Assembly: GCF_003001935.1 (NCBI RefSeq)
Contig: NZ_PVNG01000001.1
Coordinates: forward strand, 124,001 to 188,000
Length of the DNA: 64,000 bases
Reading direction: 5' to 3'
DNA from: Nonomuraea fuscirosea
Lineage (GTDB): Bacteria; Actinomycetota; Actinomycetes; Streptosporangiales; Streptosporangiaceae
Shown here: positions 40,915 to 49,825 of the stretch, piece after piece
Numbering within the stretch: the stretch's first letter is position 1
How the letters are laid out: each line of letters opens with the position of its first letter
Position numbers and translations under genes: made by a program
The notes under the pieces: generated by a model
The model's input: only the letters and a program-made list of their open reading frames with translations
Told to the model about the DNA's origin: nothing
Databases searched by the model: none

Positions 40915-43900
40915 TCAGTCCTGGCGGCGGGCGCCGAACATGATCTCGTCCCAGGTCGGCACGGAGGCCCGGCGGCCCCTCGAACCCTTGCGCGCCTGAC
41001 GGGCGGCCGGAGCGGGCGGCGGAGAGGGCACGGGCACGGCCGGGTCCTCCTTCGGCTCGTCCTTGGCCGCGCGCGCCGCCGGAACCGCAGGAGCGGGCTT
41101 CGGCTTGGGCGCCGGGGGCTTGCCCTCCCGAGCCGGCTGCTCGGGCGCGGGCCGCCCCGCCTTCTTCTGCGCCGCCAGCTTCGCCGGGGTCGGCGTCTCA
41201 GATTCGGTCGCCGCCGCAGGAGCGTCTTCGGAGGCGGGCGTCTCTTCCTGAACGGCCGCCGCCTGGGAAGCGGGTGCCCGTTCGGGAGCGGGCGTCGGTT
41301 CGGGAACGGAGACCGTCTCAGAAACGGGCGTCGCCTCAGGAGCGTCAGCGGCCTCGGGGACGGGCGTCGCGTCGGGAGCCGGCGTCGTCTCGGCGGCGAC
41401 CTCGGCGGCCGACTTCGTCTCGTCACCGGTGGACGGCTCGGCGGTGGCGGCTGTTCCGGTGCTGGTCGTTTCGGCGGTTGCCACTTCCGAAGCGGACGCC
41501 TCGCCGGCGACCTCCGCGCCGGTGGCCGGAGTCTCGGCAGCGCTCGTTCCCTCGGGGGTCGCAGCGGTTGCCGGGGTGGTACCGGTGGCGGCCGACGCAG
41601 CGGCGGCCGTCGTCTCCGAAGTCGCCGTGGTCTCGGAAGCAACCGTCTCGGGAGTGACCGTAGCCTCGGCAGCGACCGTGGATTCGGCGGCAGCCGTGGA
41701 AGCCGTGGAGCCGGTAGTGGTGGACTCGGCAGCCGTGGAGCCGCCAGTCGCCGGGGTCTCGGCAGCGGCTGTGGCTGCGGTCTCAGTAGCCGGCGTCGTG
41801 TCGGTTGCGGCCAGGGTCTCTGATGCGGCCCCGGGCTTGGCGGCGCTTTCGACGGTGGCTGTGGAGCCCGGAGCAGACGTGGTCTGGGCCGGGACCGTGT
41901 CCTTGGCCGTGCCCGTCGTCTCGACCGCGTCCTCGGCTGTGCCCGTCGTCTCGGTCGTTCCCCTAGCCGTGCTCTCGGCCGTCGAGTCGGATGCGGTTGC
42001 CGTATTCGAGGCGGTCGTCGTCTGGGACGAGGACGCCTGGGATGCCGCAGCCTGAGATGCCGCAGTCTGGGACGCGGTCGTCTGAGGCGTGGTGGCCTCG
42101 GACATGGTCGTCTCGGCCATCGTCGTCTCGGGCGTAGGCGTCGTCCCGGACGCGGTGGTCACTTCGCTGACGATCGGCTTCTCGTTGTCGGCCTGCTGCT
42201 CGGCGGCGACCGGCTGATCGGCGGTGGTTGCAGCCCCCGGGGCTCCGGCCGTGGCGGTCTCGTCGCTCTTGGCGGGCTCGGCGGCAGTGGCCGTGTCGCC
42301 GGCTTCGACGGCCTCCGCGTCAGTGGCCTCGGCGGCGGTCTCGCTGCTCTCGACGGGCTGGGCCGGTGCGGATCCGGACGCGAGCTCGGGCTGGGCCTCG
42401 GTCGCGGGAGTCACGGCCTTCGCGGCGGGAGCGGGTGTCGTCTCCGAGGTGGCCGTGGCAGCGGGCTCTGCGGTGGTGGATTGCCCGACCACTTCCACCG
42501 TGATGTCCGTGGAGGCGGCCGGCGCAACGGATGCGGTGGCCGCTTCCGTGGCGGTCCGCGAGGTGTCCTCCGCCGTGGGAACGGATGCGCCGGTGCCGGC
42601 CTGGCTCGCTGCAGCCCCGGGCGGCGCGTCCGCCCGGACGACGGCGGTCTCAGCCTGAGAGGCCGGCTCAACCTGGGCGCTCGGCTCGGTCTGGGTGCCC
42701 GACCCGGCCTGGGTGCCCGACTCCGTGTGGACGGCCGGAGACGTGGGCTGGGCAGCCTGAGCCTCGGGTCGCGCGGTGACCGTCTCCGCCTGGGCGGTCG
42801 GTCCCGTTTGGTGGGTCGGCGGCGTGGGCTGGACGGCCTGAGTCTCGGGCTGCGTGGTGGCTGTCTCAGCGTGGGCGGCCGGTTCCGTCTGGCGGGCCGG
42901 GTGCGCGGGCTGGGCGGATGGCGGCTCGGACTGGGTGGTCGCCGTGTTGCGCAGGTCGGCGACCGGCTGAGCCTGGGCGGGGGAGAGCGCGTCGGCGGGT
43001 GCCTGCGGCTGTGCCGTCTGCCGGTCCTGGGCGGACGTCGGCCCGTTGGGGCGGTGGTCCTGGGTGGGCGCGGGACGGTGCGAGGGGCGGTGGTCGTCGG
43101 ACGGAGTGAAGTGCTGGTCGGCGTGGGACGGGGTGTCGTCGGTGGGCGGCCAGGGCGTGGGGCGGGAGGACGGCGGCGTGGCCGGGGCGTAGATCGAGTC
43201 GGTCTCGCGGTCGCCGGAGCGTCCCGCGCCGAAGTCGGGCAGCCACGGCGAAGACCCGCCGCGGCGGGACGAGGTGTCGCCGGGGCGGGTGTGGCCGGTT
43301 TCGCGGGCGGGCGGTTCGGGCCGGTAGGGCTCGCGTACGGAGTCCTGCCGGTGGCCGGGGTCGGCGCGGTGGCCGGAGTCCCTGGCAGGGGAGTCGTGGC
43401 GGGCGGCCGGTTCCTCGCCCTGGTCGTAGTCCTGGCGCGGGCCGGGGGCGAAGGGCGCCTCGCGCGGCGGCGTCTCGGGCGGCCGGGTGTAGGCGGTCTC
43501 CGGCGACCGGACCGGCGGGGTGTAGCCGACGGCCGGCTCCTCCGGCTCGCGGCGTACCACCGACGGGAACGGCAGCGCGTCGGAGGCGAGCGGCGGCACC
43601 GGCTGCAGCTTGGCCACCCGCGGCGCGAACGGCATCACCGTGGTGTCCTCCACCACGGCGGGATCGGGGTCGAAGTCGGCGGACGACAGCCGCAGGGCCT
43701 CGTCGTCGTGGGGTGTCACGTGCCGCTTGCGCGGGTCGAAGAGCCACTCGGCGTGGCGCGTGTGACCGTTCCACACGTAGCCGAGCTTGACCCGCCACAG
43801 GCCGTCGTCGCGCTTGGCGGAGTCCCAGTCGATCTCGTCGGTGGGCACGCCGCGCCTGGTCAGCCGCTCCGCGACGAGGTCGCCGAGCGTCGGCCCGGGA

Positions 43901-44247
43901 GCGGACTCGCCCGGCATCCGTACGGCCACACGTTGCGCCTGCTGGGCGACGTACTCCCGCTCCTGCAGCACCGGCCCCTCGAACCAGCGGACGCGCTCGA
44001 CGGGGATCCCGGCGGTCGCCGCGATCTCCTCCGCCGTCTCTCCGGCTCGGATGCGGGCCTGGATCTCCTTGGGGCGCAACGGACTCTCCACTTCGATCTC
44101 GTACTGGCCGAGACGGGAGAAGTTGCCGCGGACGGCAGCACGGAGCCGGTCGTCCACGGGAAGCGTGAAGCGCGTACCCCGTCCGGCAGTAGCCAGCACG
44201 AGGTAGGTGCCGTCCTCACTTACCGCGACGAGTCGGAGCTCCTGCAT
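40915..44247 (-). CDS. sepH: Septation protein SepH with a very long low-complexity region
   Basis: An 1110-residue SepH (DUF3071). The first 230 residues are conserved: MQELRLVAVSEDGTYLVLATAGRGTRFTLPVDDRLR, RPKEIQARIRAGETAEEIAATAGIP (the helix-turn-helix) and WNGHTRHAEWLFDPRKRHVTPHDDEALRL. The C-terminus ends in the conserved GRRASVPTWDEIMFGARRQD. SepH stimulates FtsZ assembly at sporulation and vegetative septa. In Streptomyces it is roughly a third of this length; here residues about 380-1000 are a Thr/Ala/Glu/Pro/Val-rich tract with repeats such as TTATSETT and ETPATGA. The start at 44247 is chosen because SepH begins there; the extended frame to 44472 is not conserved. Confidence 0.9.
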   Translation of the reverse strand: MQELRLVAVSEDGTYLVLATAGRGTRFTLPVDDRLRAAVRGNFSRLGQYEIEVESPLRPKEIQARIRAGETAEEIAATAGIPVERVRWFEGPVLQEREYVAQQAQRVAVRMPGESAPGPTLGDLVAERLTRRGVPTDEIDWDSAKRDDGLWRVKLGYVWNGHTRHAEWLFDPRKRHVTPHDDEALRLSSADFDPDPAVVEDTTVMPFAPRVAKLQPVPPLASDALPFPSVVRREPEEPAVGYTPPVRSPETAYTRPPETPPREAPFAPGPRQDYDQGEEPAARHDSPARDSGHRADPGHRQDSVREPYRPEPPARETGHTRPGDTSSRRGGSSPWLPDFGAGRSGDRETDSIYAPATPPSSRPTPWPPTDDTPSHADQHFTPSDDHRPSHRPAPTQDHRPNGPTSAQDRQTAQPQAPADALSPAQAQPVADLRNTATTQSEPPSAQPAHPARQTEPAAHAETATTQPETQAVQPTPPTHQTGPTAQAETVTARPEAQAAQPTSPAVHTESGTQAGSGTQTEPSAQVEPASQAETAVVRADAPPGAAASQAGTGASVPTAEDTSRTATEAATASVAPAASTDITVEVVGQSTTAEPAATATSETTPAPAAKAVTPATEAQPELASGSAPAQPVESSETAAEATDAEAVEAGDTATAAEPAKSDETATAGAPGAATTADQPVAAEQQADNEKPIVSEVTTASGTTPTPETTMAETTMSEATTPQTTASQTAASQAAASQASSSQTTTASNTATASDSTAESTARGTTETTGTAEDAVETTGTAKDTVPAQTTSAPGSTATVESAAKPGAASETLAATDTTPATETAATAAAETPATGGSTAAESTTTGSTASTAAAESTVAAEATVTPETVASETTATSETTAAAASAATGTTPATAATPEGTSAAETPATGAEVAGEASASEVATAETTSTGTAATAEPSTGDETKSAAEVAAETTPAPDATPVPEAADAPEATPVSETVSVPEPTPAPERAPASQAAAVQEETPASEDAPAAATESETPTPAKLAAQKKAGRPAPEQPAREGKPPAPKPKPAPAVPAARAAKDEPKEDPAVPVPSPPPAPAARQARKGSRGRRASVPTWDEIMFGARRQD

Positions 44248-44407
44248 GCGAGTCCCTTCGTCAGCGTCGCCATTCTTCCCCCGGACCCTTGAGTCTCTCG
44301 CGTGTGCCGGTTGCCTGCCAGCACCGTACCCGGCATGTCCGAACATCGCCTTCCTGGGATAGCCCGCAGGCGTTGTGACGCCGGTCACATTTGTGGAATC
44401 CATCACT

Positions 44408-45370
44408 CTAGAGCCCGCCATCGCGCATGAGGAGGTTAGATGCCCTCGACGGGTTCTGGCGAATCGCGGCACGGGTGGGTGTGCACTTCAGCCACGTGGC
44501 GAGCGCGGCGGGGCCGGCTTCGGGGTGAAGTTCCAGGTGACGGGCGGCGGCGCCGGCGAGATACGGGGTGTGCGGAGAGTATGCCCGGCCATCCGGAGTG
44601 ACGTGACATGTGCCGGTGGATGAGGCTCCGACCACGAACACGCCTTTACGTACCAGCGACCGCGCGGCGCGGTCGAGGGCGGGGGAGCCGGCGCCGTCGA
44701 TCGCCATGCTCGTCACGGCGGGTCCTCTGGCGTGCCTGCGGATCCAGTCCAGCCCGGCCAGGACGTCCGACAGCGTGCCCGAGCCGCCGCAGCCGAGCAC
44801 CCGGACGGAGGCGAGGCCGGCCTCCGGCGCGACGCCGTGCGTGCGGGAGGCGGACTGCGTGCCGTGGCCGCCGCAGTCGCGTCCGGTGCCGCCGGTGGCG
44901 TCGAAGGCCCGCCAGGCCCGGTCACCGAAGATCCGCCGGCCCCCGGTCTCCGTGCCCGTCTCGACGCCGCTGTCCACGACGTACACGGTGACGCCCGCGC
45001 CCTCCGCCTCCACGGCGTACGGGCGGGAGGGTCTGGCGCCGGTCATGGGGCGGATCTGGCGGTCGGGCTCGATCGAGCGCACCCGCCGGTCGGCGCGCAG
45101 GTCGTCCAGCTCGGAGGCGGTGAGGAAGGTGGCGAAGCCGGGCAGCGCCGAGGTGTAGTAGCGGCGCACCCGCCAGCGGACCTCGCCGACGAGGTCGCGG
45201 GCGGCCACCCGGCTGCGGGCGATGACGATGTACGGGCGGGCGGGCTCGGACAGCGAGGGACGCAGGGCGAGACCCGAGGCGGGCGTCATGGCGGAGGGTA
45301 CGGCGGTCGCGGCGGCCGTGGCCACGGCCGCGGCGAGGTAAACGGAGGGCAGGCCGAGTCGTCGGGGCAC
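44408..45370 (-). CDS. Subtilisin-like (S8) protein lacking the serine segment
   Basis: A 320-residue secreted protein. Signal peptide (1-25), an inhibitor-I9-like propeptide (RPYIVIARSRVAARDLVGEV...DRRVRSIEPDRQIRP) and then the S8 domain: catalytic Asp in VYVVDSGVET and His in DCGGHGTQSAS, with LASVRVLGCGGSGTLSDVLAGLDWI. The region that should carry the oxyanion Asn and Gly-Thr-Ser-Met-Ala is shortened: VFVVGASSTGTCHVTPDGRAYSPHTPYLAGAAARHLELHP. Compared with relatives about 50 residues are missing and the nucleophile Ser is gone, so it is probably inactive as a protease, possibly a decoy or binding protein. GTG start at 45370. Confidence 0.75.
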   Translation of the reverse strand: MPRRLGLPSVYLAAAVATAAATAVPSAMTPASGLALRPSLSEPARPYIVIARSRVAARDLVGEVRWRVRRYYTSALPGFATFLTASELDDLRADRRVRSIEPDRQIRPMTGARPSRPYAVEAEGAGVTVYVVDSGVETGTETGGRRIFGDRAWRAFDATGGTGRDCGGHGTQSASRTHGVAPEAGLASVRVLGCGGSGTLSDVLAGLDWIRRHARGPAVTSMAIDGAGSPALDRAARSLVRKGVFVVGASSTGTCHVTPDGRAYSPHTPYLAGAAARHLELHPEAGPAALATWLKCTPTRAAIRQNPSRASNLLMRDGGL

Positions 45371-45489
45371 GAGCTATAAGGGTGCCTGTCGCGCAGGTCA
45401 CAGGAACAACAGGACACGCACTCGCGTCTATTCACGAGACAGCTCTTTACCAACACCGAACGCATGACGAGGAAGGACTGAACCGGGGG

Positions 45490-46335
45490 ATGAGTGACGG
45501 GCAGCGGAGGTTCGAGCTGAGCGTCCCACAGATCCTGGGCAGTGCCCTGGCCGCGGTGACGGCCGCGGTGGCCGCGTCGTACCTGGGCGTGGCGGGCACG
45601 GTGATCGGGGCGGCGGTGGTCAGCGTCGCCAGCTCGGTCGCGACGGCGATCTACACGCACTACCTCAAGCGCACCGGAGAACGGGTCAAACACCACACCC
45701 TGGTCCCGAAGGGGGGACGCGACCCCGAGCAGGGCGGCCTGCTGGCGGCCGCCGCGCACGCGACCCCGGCCGACCGGGAGACGACCCCGCGCACGGCCTC
45801 GGGTGACGCTGGGAGCACGCTGGTGATGCCGGCCGTACGCGGGCCGGGGCGCGGGCTGCCGTGGATCAAGGTCGGTGTGGCGGCGGCGACGGTGTTCGCG
45901 GTCAGCATGGGGAGCATCCTGGTCTACCAGGCGGTGGCCGAGCGGACGGTGCACGAGCAGGTCACCGGGAAGGCGCCGGTGAAGGCGCGCGAACACAGGA
46001 CGCCGGTCACCCGCGAGCCGGAGAACCGGGCGCCCGCGTACCCGCCGCACACCTTCACCCGCGAGCCCGCCACCCCGACCCCGACCCCGACGCCCACGCC
46101 GACCCCCACCCCGACCCCGAGCAGGACGCCGGACGCGCGTCCCACGCCCACGCCGACGCCCACCCGGTCGGAGCCGGTGGAGCCGTCGCAGGGAACGACG
46201 GACGCGCCGCCGCAGGAGCAGCCCGAGCAGCCGGACGGGACCGACGAGGCGCCGTCGGCCACCGAGGAGCCGTCTCCGCCCGCGGGCCGGGACGACCCGG
46301 AAGACCATCCCGCCGGCCGGGACCGCCTCTGGTGA
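45490..46335 (+). CDS. Membrane protein with Thr-Pro repeats, function unknown
   Basis: A 281-residue protein. Two N-terminal hydrophobic stretches (QILGSALAAVTAAVAASYLG; TVIGAAVVSVASSVATAIY) and a third near 125-148 (VGVAAATVFAVSMGSILVY). After that is an extracellular-looking tail with tandem Thr-Pro (TPTPTPTPTPTPTP) and later Glu/Pro/Asp-rich segments, typical of a cell-wall-spanning stalk. ATG 45490 follows GGGGG. The gene points away from the S8-like gene and toward the lactone oxidase. Function not recognised. Confidence 0.72.
   Translation: MSDGQRRFELSVPQILGSALAAVTAAVAASYLGVAGTVIGAAVVSVASSVATAIYTHYLKRTGERVKHHTLVPKGGRDPEQGGLLAAAAHATPADRETTPRTASGDAGSTLVMPAVRGPGRGLPWIKVGVAAATVFAVSMGSILVYQAVAERTVHEQVTGKAPVKAREHRTPVTREPENRAPAYPPHTFTREPATPTPTPTPTPTPTPTPSRTPDARPTPTPTPTRSEPVEPSQGTTDAPPQEQPEQPDGTDEAPSATEEPSPPAGRDDPEDHPAGRDRLW
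46072..46163. repeat. Thr-Pro coding repeat
   Basis: Imperfect 6-base ACCCCG/ACGCCC units repeat from about 46072 to 46127 and again near 46141-46163. They encode alternating Thr and Pro in the membrane protein's stalk. Confidence 0.7.
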
Positions 46336-46440
46336 CCTGTCGTCCGGCCGGGGGTGGTCCGTGGTGGCCGGCTGTCCGGCCGGAGCGTCCCCTGGCGACT
46401 CGCTCAGCGGCGGGATGACGGGTCGGCGGGCTGAGCGGGG

Positions 46441-47718
46441 TCAGCCGAGCACGGTGTCCAGGTAGTCGTTGGTGAACAGGCGCCCCGGGTCGAGGCGGTC
46501 GCGCAGGGCGGCGAAGTCGGCGTGGCGCGGGTACACCTTGGCCAGGTAGGCGGCGTCGCGCGTGTGCAGCTTGCCCCAGTGAGGACGCCCGTCCAGGCGG
46601 GTCATGATCTCCTCGACGCCCGCGAAGTAGGCGGGGTTCGGCGTCGGCCGATAGACGTGGCAGGCGACGTACGCCGTCGGCCGCCCGTACGCCGTGGACA
46701 GCCACGCGTCGCTGGGCGGCGTCACCCGCACCTCCACCGGAAAAGTGATCTTCCAGTCCATCCGCCCGATCAGGTCCCCGGTCTCGCGCAGGGCCTGGGC
46801 CAGGCGCTCGCGCGGGACGGCGTACTCCATCTCCAGGAAGCGCACGTCCCGCCGCGCCGTGAACACCTTGTACGACGCGTCCACCGACTCCGAGTCGCCC
46901 AGCGCCGCCGCGCTGACGGCGTTGATCTTCGGGATGAGCCCGGGGGAGCGGGCGCCGAGCGCGCAGGCGGCGCCGAAGAGGGTGTTCTCCAGGAACACGT
47001 TGTCCAGCCAGTGCCGCACCGCGCCGGGCGGCCGGGCCGGGCCCGGGCTGCGGTTGTTGGTCTTGACCAGGCAGGCGTCGGTGTGCGGCAGCCAGAAGAA
47101 GTCGAGGTGCTCGTTCGCCGCGGTCAGGTCGTCGAGCGAGCGCAGGATGTCACTGAGCGCGAGCTTGCGCCGCCGGTTGTGCAGCAGGAACGCGGGTTCT
47201 ACCCGGAACGTCACGGCCGTCAGGATCCCGAGGGCGCCGAGCCCCACGCGGGCCGCGTCGAAGAGGTCCTCGCCCGGTGCGGCGGTGGTCACGGAGCCGT
47301 CGGCGAGGACGAGTTCCAGCTCGGCGACCTGGTCGGCGAGGCCGCCGCTGTCGCGGCCGGTGCCGTGGGTGCCGGTCTGGATGGCGCCGGCGACGGTCTG
47401 CTCGGTGATGTCGCCCATGTTCGCCAGGGCCAGGCCGCGTTCGGCGAGCAGTTCGTTGAGCGCGCGCAGCGGGGTCCCGGCCGCCACGGTGACGAGGCCG
47501 TCCCCGTACGACCTGATCCCCGTCAGCGCGCCGGGGCGGAGCATGATGCCGTCGGTCAGGGCCACTCCGGTGAAGGAGTGGCCCGTCCCGATCATGCGGA
47601 CGCGCCGCCCTGAGGCGGCGGCGTCCCGGACGGCGCGTACGACGTCCTCGACGGAGGCGGGGGTACGCACCTCGGCGGGGGTGCCCGACTGGTTGCGGGC
47701 CCAGTTCACGAAGGTCAC
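46441..47718 (-). CDS. D-arabinono-1,4-lactone oxidase family FAD protein
   Basis: A 425-residue VAO-fold oxidase. FAD domain: EVRTPASVEDVVRAVRDAAASGRRVRMIGTGHSFTGVALTDG and NMGDITEQTVAGAIQTGTHGTG. The cap domain ends RPHWGKLHTRDA, the His-Trp-x-Lys block typical of the aldonolactone oxidase family, and LDPGRLFTNDYLDTVLG. The His in GTGHSF may link FAD covalently. The substrate may be an aldonolactone or alditol; not assigned. The second GTG (47718) is preferred because AAGGGG lies 5 bases before it, against none for GTG 47724. It is read after the polysaccharide deacetylase gene, 48 bases away. Confidence 0.88.
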   Translation of the reverse strand: MTFVNWARNQSGTPAEVRTPASVEDVVRAVRDAAASGRRVRMIGTGHSFTGVALTDGIMLRPGALTGIRSYGDGLVTVAAGTPLRALNELLAERGLALANMGDITEQTVAGAIQTGTHGTGRDSGGLADQVAELELVLADGSVTTAAPGEDLFDAARVGLGALGILTAVTFRVEPAFLLHNRRRKLALSDILRSLDDLTAANEHLDFFWLPHTDACLVKTNNRSPGPARPPGAVRHWLDNVFLENTLFGAACALGARSPGLIPKINAVSAAALGDSESVDASYKVFTARRDVRFLEMEYAVPRERLAQALRETGDLIGRMDWKITFPVEVRVTPPSDAWLSTAYGRPTAYVACHVYRPTPNPAYFAGVEEIMTRLDGRPHWGKLHTRDAAYLAKVYPRHADFAALRDRLDPGRLFTNDYLDTVLG

Positions 47719-47765
47719 GAGCACCCCTTGGAAAAGAGCATCGTTGCGTTAGACGCGAACGATAC

Positions 47766-48485
47766 TCACTTCTCCCAGCCCTCCGGAACGGGGTAGATGT
47801 CGCCGGGCTCGAGGTTCTGGCTCTTGATCACGTCGGAGACCGTCACCAGGTGATAGCCCTTGTTCTTCAGCGTCTTGATGAGCGACGGCATGCCGTCCAC
47901 GGTCTGCTTGACCCAGTCGTGCATCAGGATGATGCCGTTGGGCTTGGCCACGGCCAGCGTCTGCTTCTGGATGGCCTTGACGTTCTTGGAGCTCCAGTCC
48001 TGGGAGCCGGCGGTCCACAGGATCATCGGCATGCCGAACTCGGCGGCGATGTCGGAGACCTGGAGGTCGGCCAGCCCGTACGGCGGGCGCAGCAGCTTGG
48101 GCTCGACGCCCGCCGCCTTCTTCACCGCGTCCTGGGTCTTCTGGATCTCGCTCTTGATGGTCCCGGCCTCACTCTTGGTGAAGTCGGGGTGGCTGTAGCT
48201 GTGGTTGCCGAGCTCGTGACCCTCGGCGACCATGCGCTTGACGTAGGAGGGGCGGCTCTTCACGTATTGGCCCTCAAGGAAGAACGTCGCCTTGGCGCCG
48301 TTCTTCTTGAGCGTGTCGAGCAGCGTGCCGGCGTACTTGCCCGGTCCGTCGTCGAAGGTCAGCGCGATGCACTTGACCTGCGAACAGTCGATGGGCTCCT
48401 TGGGCACCTGAGCGGACGCCGGCGCCGGGGCGACAGCGACGCAGACAGCCGCGATTGCTAGAAGTGATGTGATTCGTCGGGACAT
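47766..48485 (-). CDS. Secreted polysaccharide deacetylase (CE4, NodB domain)
   Basis: A 239-residue secreted enzyme with a signal peptide (1-25, ending ASA). The CE4 motifs are all present: TFDDGP (43-48, catalytic base and metal Asp), GNHSYSHPD (His-x3-His metal ligands), LLRPPYG, ILWTAGSQDW and ILMHDWV (catalytic His). It would deacetylate N-acetylglucosamine units of chitin or peptidoglycan outside the cell. Cysteines in DCSQVKC may be disulfide bonded. The upstream gene on the same strand is an MFS transporter; downstream is the lactone oxidase. Confidence 0.92.
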   Translation of the reverse strand: MSRRITSLLAIAAVCVAVAPAPASAQVPKEPIDCSQVKCIALTFDDGPGKYAGTLLDTLKKNGAKATFFLEGQYVKSRPSYVKRMVAEGHELGNHSYSHPDFTKSEAGTIKSEIQKTQDAVKKAAGVEPKLLRPPYGLADLQVSDIAAEFGMPMILWTAGSQDWSSKNVKAIQKQTLAVAKPNGIILMHDWVKQTVDGMPSLIKTLKNKGYHLVTVSDVIKSQNLEPGDIYPVPEGWEK

Positions 48486-48539
48486 AACAAAAGCTTCCGG
48501 TGTGATGGGTGTTGCGAGGGATGTCCCGACGGTAGCGGA

Positions 48540-49742
48540 TCACGTCTGCGACGGTGAAGGAGCCTCGGGAAGTCTCAGCAAACCCGAACCTCCGATTCCC
48601 ACCGCCACGGCCAGGGCGGCGGCGCAGACGGAGAAGACGTACGCGCTGGACGCGCCGTACGCCTCGGTGAGCGCCCCGCCCGCCCACGAGCCCAGCGCCA
48701 CCCCGAACCCGATCGCGGTCGAGATCCAGGCCATGCCCTCGGTGAGCAGCGACTGCGGCACCATCCGCTCGGTGATCGAGAAGACCGTGATGAGCGTCGG
48801 GGAGATGGCGAACCCGGCCAGGAACAGCGCTCCCGCCATGATCCACGGGCTGCCGATGAACATGATCGGCACCAGCCCCACCACGAACAGCCCGAGCGCC
48901 CTGACGAACCGCTTGGGCAGCGGGATCCGCCAGTTCCGCGAGCCGAACCACAGCCCCGAGACCATCGACCCGCCCGCGAACGCGGCCAGCAGGAACCCGG
49001 CGGCCCCCTTCGCGCCGTGCTCGTCGGCGAAGGCCACCGTGATCAGGTCGACCGAGCCGAAGATCGCGCCCAGCGCCAGGGAGACGCAGGCCAGCAGGGC
49101 GATGCCGGGGATCAGGATGGGCGAGCCCGCCGACGACCTGACCTCCTGCACGGGCGGCTGGGTGCCGTGCTGCGTGGCCAGCGCCAGGCTGCCGCCCAGC
49201 ATGCACAACAGCGCCACGATCAGTCCCGCGTACGGGTTCACGCTGGTCGCCAGCACCGTGACCAAGGCGGGCCCGGTGACGAAGACGACCTCGTCGGCCA
49301 CCGACTCGAACGCGAACGCGGTGTGCAGCCTGCCGGAGCCGCCGTAGATGACCGACCAGCGGGCCCGCACCATCGAGCCGATCGACAGCGAGGTGGCGCC
49401 CACGACGAGCCCGCTGGCGTAGAACGTCCAGTCGGACAGCTCCCACCCGGCGGCGACCATGAGGGCCGCCAGCGCGACCGCGTTGACGACGGCGAACGGC
49501 GGGATCACCCGCCCCTGCCCGAACCTGTCCACCAGCCGGCCCGACAGCGGCGCGGCGACGGCGAAGGCGACGTTGGTGGTGGCGGCGACCGCCCCGGCGG
49601 TGGCGTACGAGCCGGTCAAGGTGGAGATCAGCAGGATGATGCCGATGCCGAGCATCGACATCGGCATCCGGCCGATGAGACCGGCCAGCACGAACGCTTT
49701 GACGCCGGGCCTGTCGAACAATCCCCGGTAAGGCCCGACCAC
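48540..49742 (-). CDS. MFS transporter
   Basis: A 400-residue transporter with about twelve hydrophobic segments. The MFS loop 2-3 signature occurs as GRLVDRFGQGRV. The N-terminal half (VKAFVLAGLIGRMPMSMLGIGI) and the later GSWAGGALTEAYG are characteristic of small-molecule efflux members. The substrate is unknown. The start is a GTG at 49742 with an 83-base divergent region to the lytic transglycosylase. The polysaccharide deacetylase follows but with a gap, so co-transcription is only possible. Confidence 0.87.
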   Translation of the reverse strand: MVGPYRGLFDRPGVKAFVLAGLIGRMPMSMLGIGIILLISTLTGSYATAGAVAATTNVAFAVAAPLSGRLVDRFGQGRVIPPFAVVNAVALAALMVAAGWELSDWTFYASGLVVGATSLSIGSMVRARWSVIYGGSGRLHTAFAFESVADEVVFVTGPALVTVLATSVNPYAGLIVALLCMLGGSLALATQHGTQPPVQEVRSSAGSPILIPGIALLACVSLALGAIFGSVDLITVAFADEHGAKGAAGFLLAAFAGGSMVSGLWFGSRNWRIPLPKRFVRALGLFVVGLVPIMFIGSPWIMAGALFLAGFAISPTLITVFSITERMVPQSLLTEGMAWISTAIGFGVALGSWAGGALTEAYGASSAYVFSVCAAALAVAVGIGGSGLLRLPEAPSPSQT

Positions 49743-49825
49743 GCTGTTTCCCCCTTACGCAAGCAGCTAACCATTGCGCACCGTATGTCCGGATGGCAAG
49801 TCGGTTTCGGGCGGGGTGAGTTAAC

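Noticed and set aside
49766..49777. GCTAACCATTGC shared between 49.8 kb and 57.5 kb as a common regulatory site
   Set aside because: Repeated 12-mers are expected by chance in 64 kb, and no symmetry is present.
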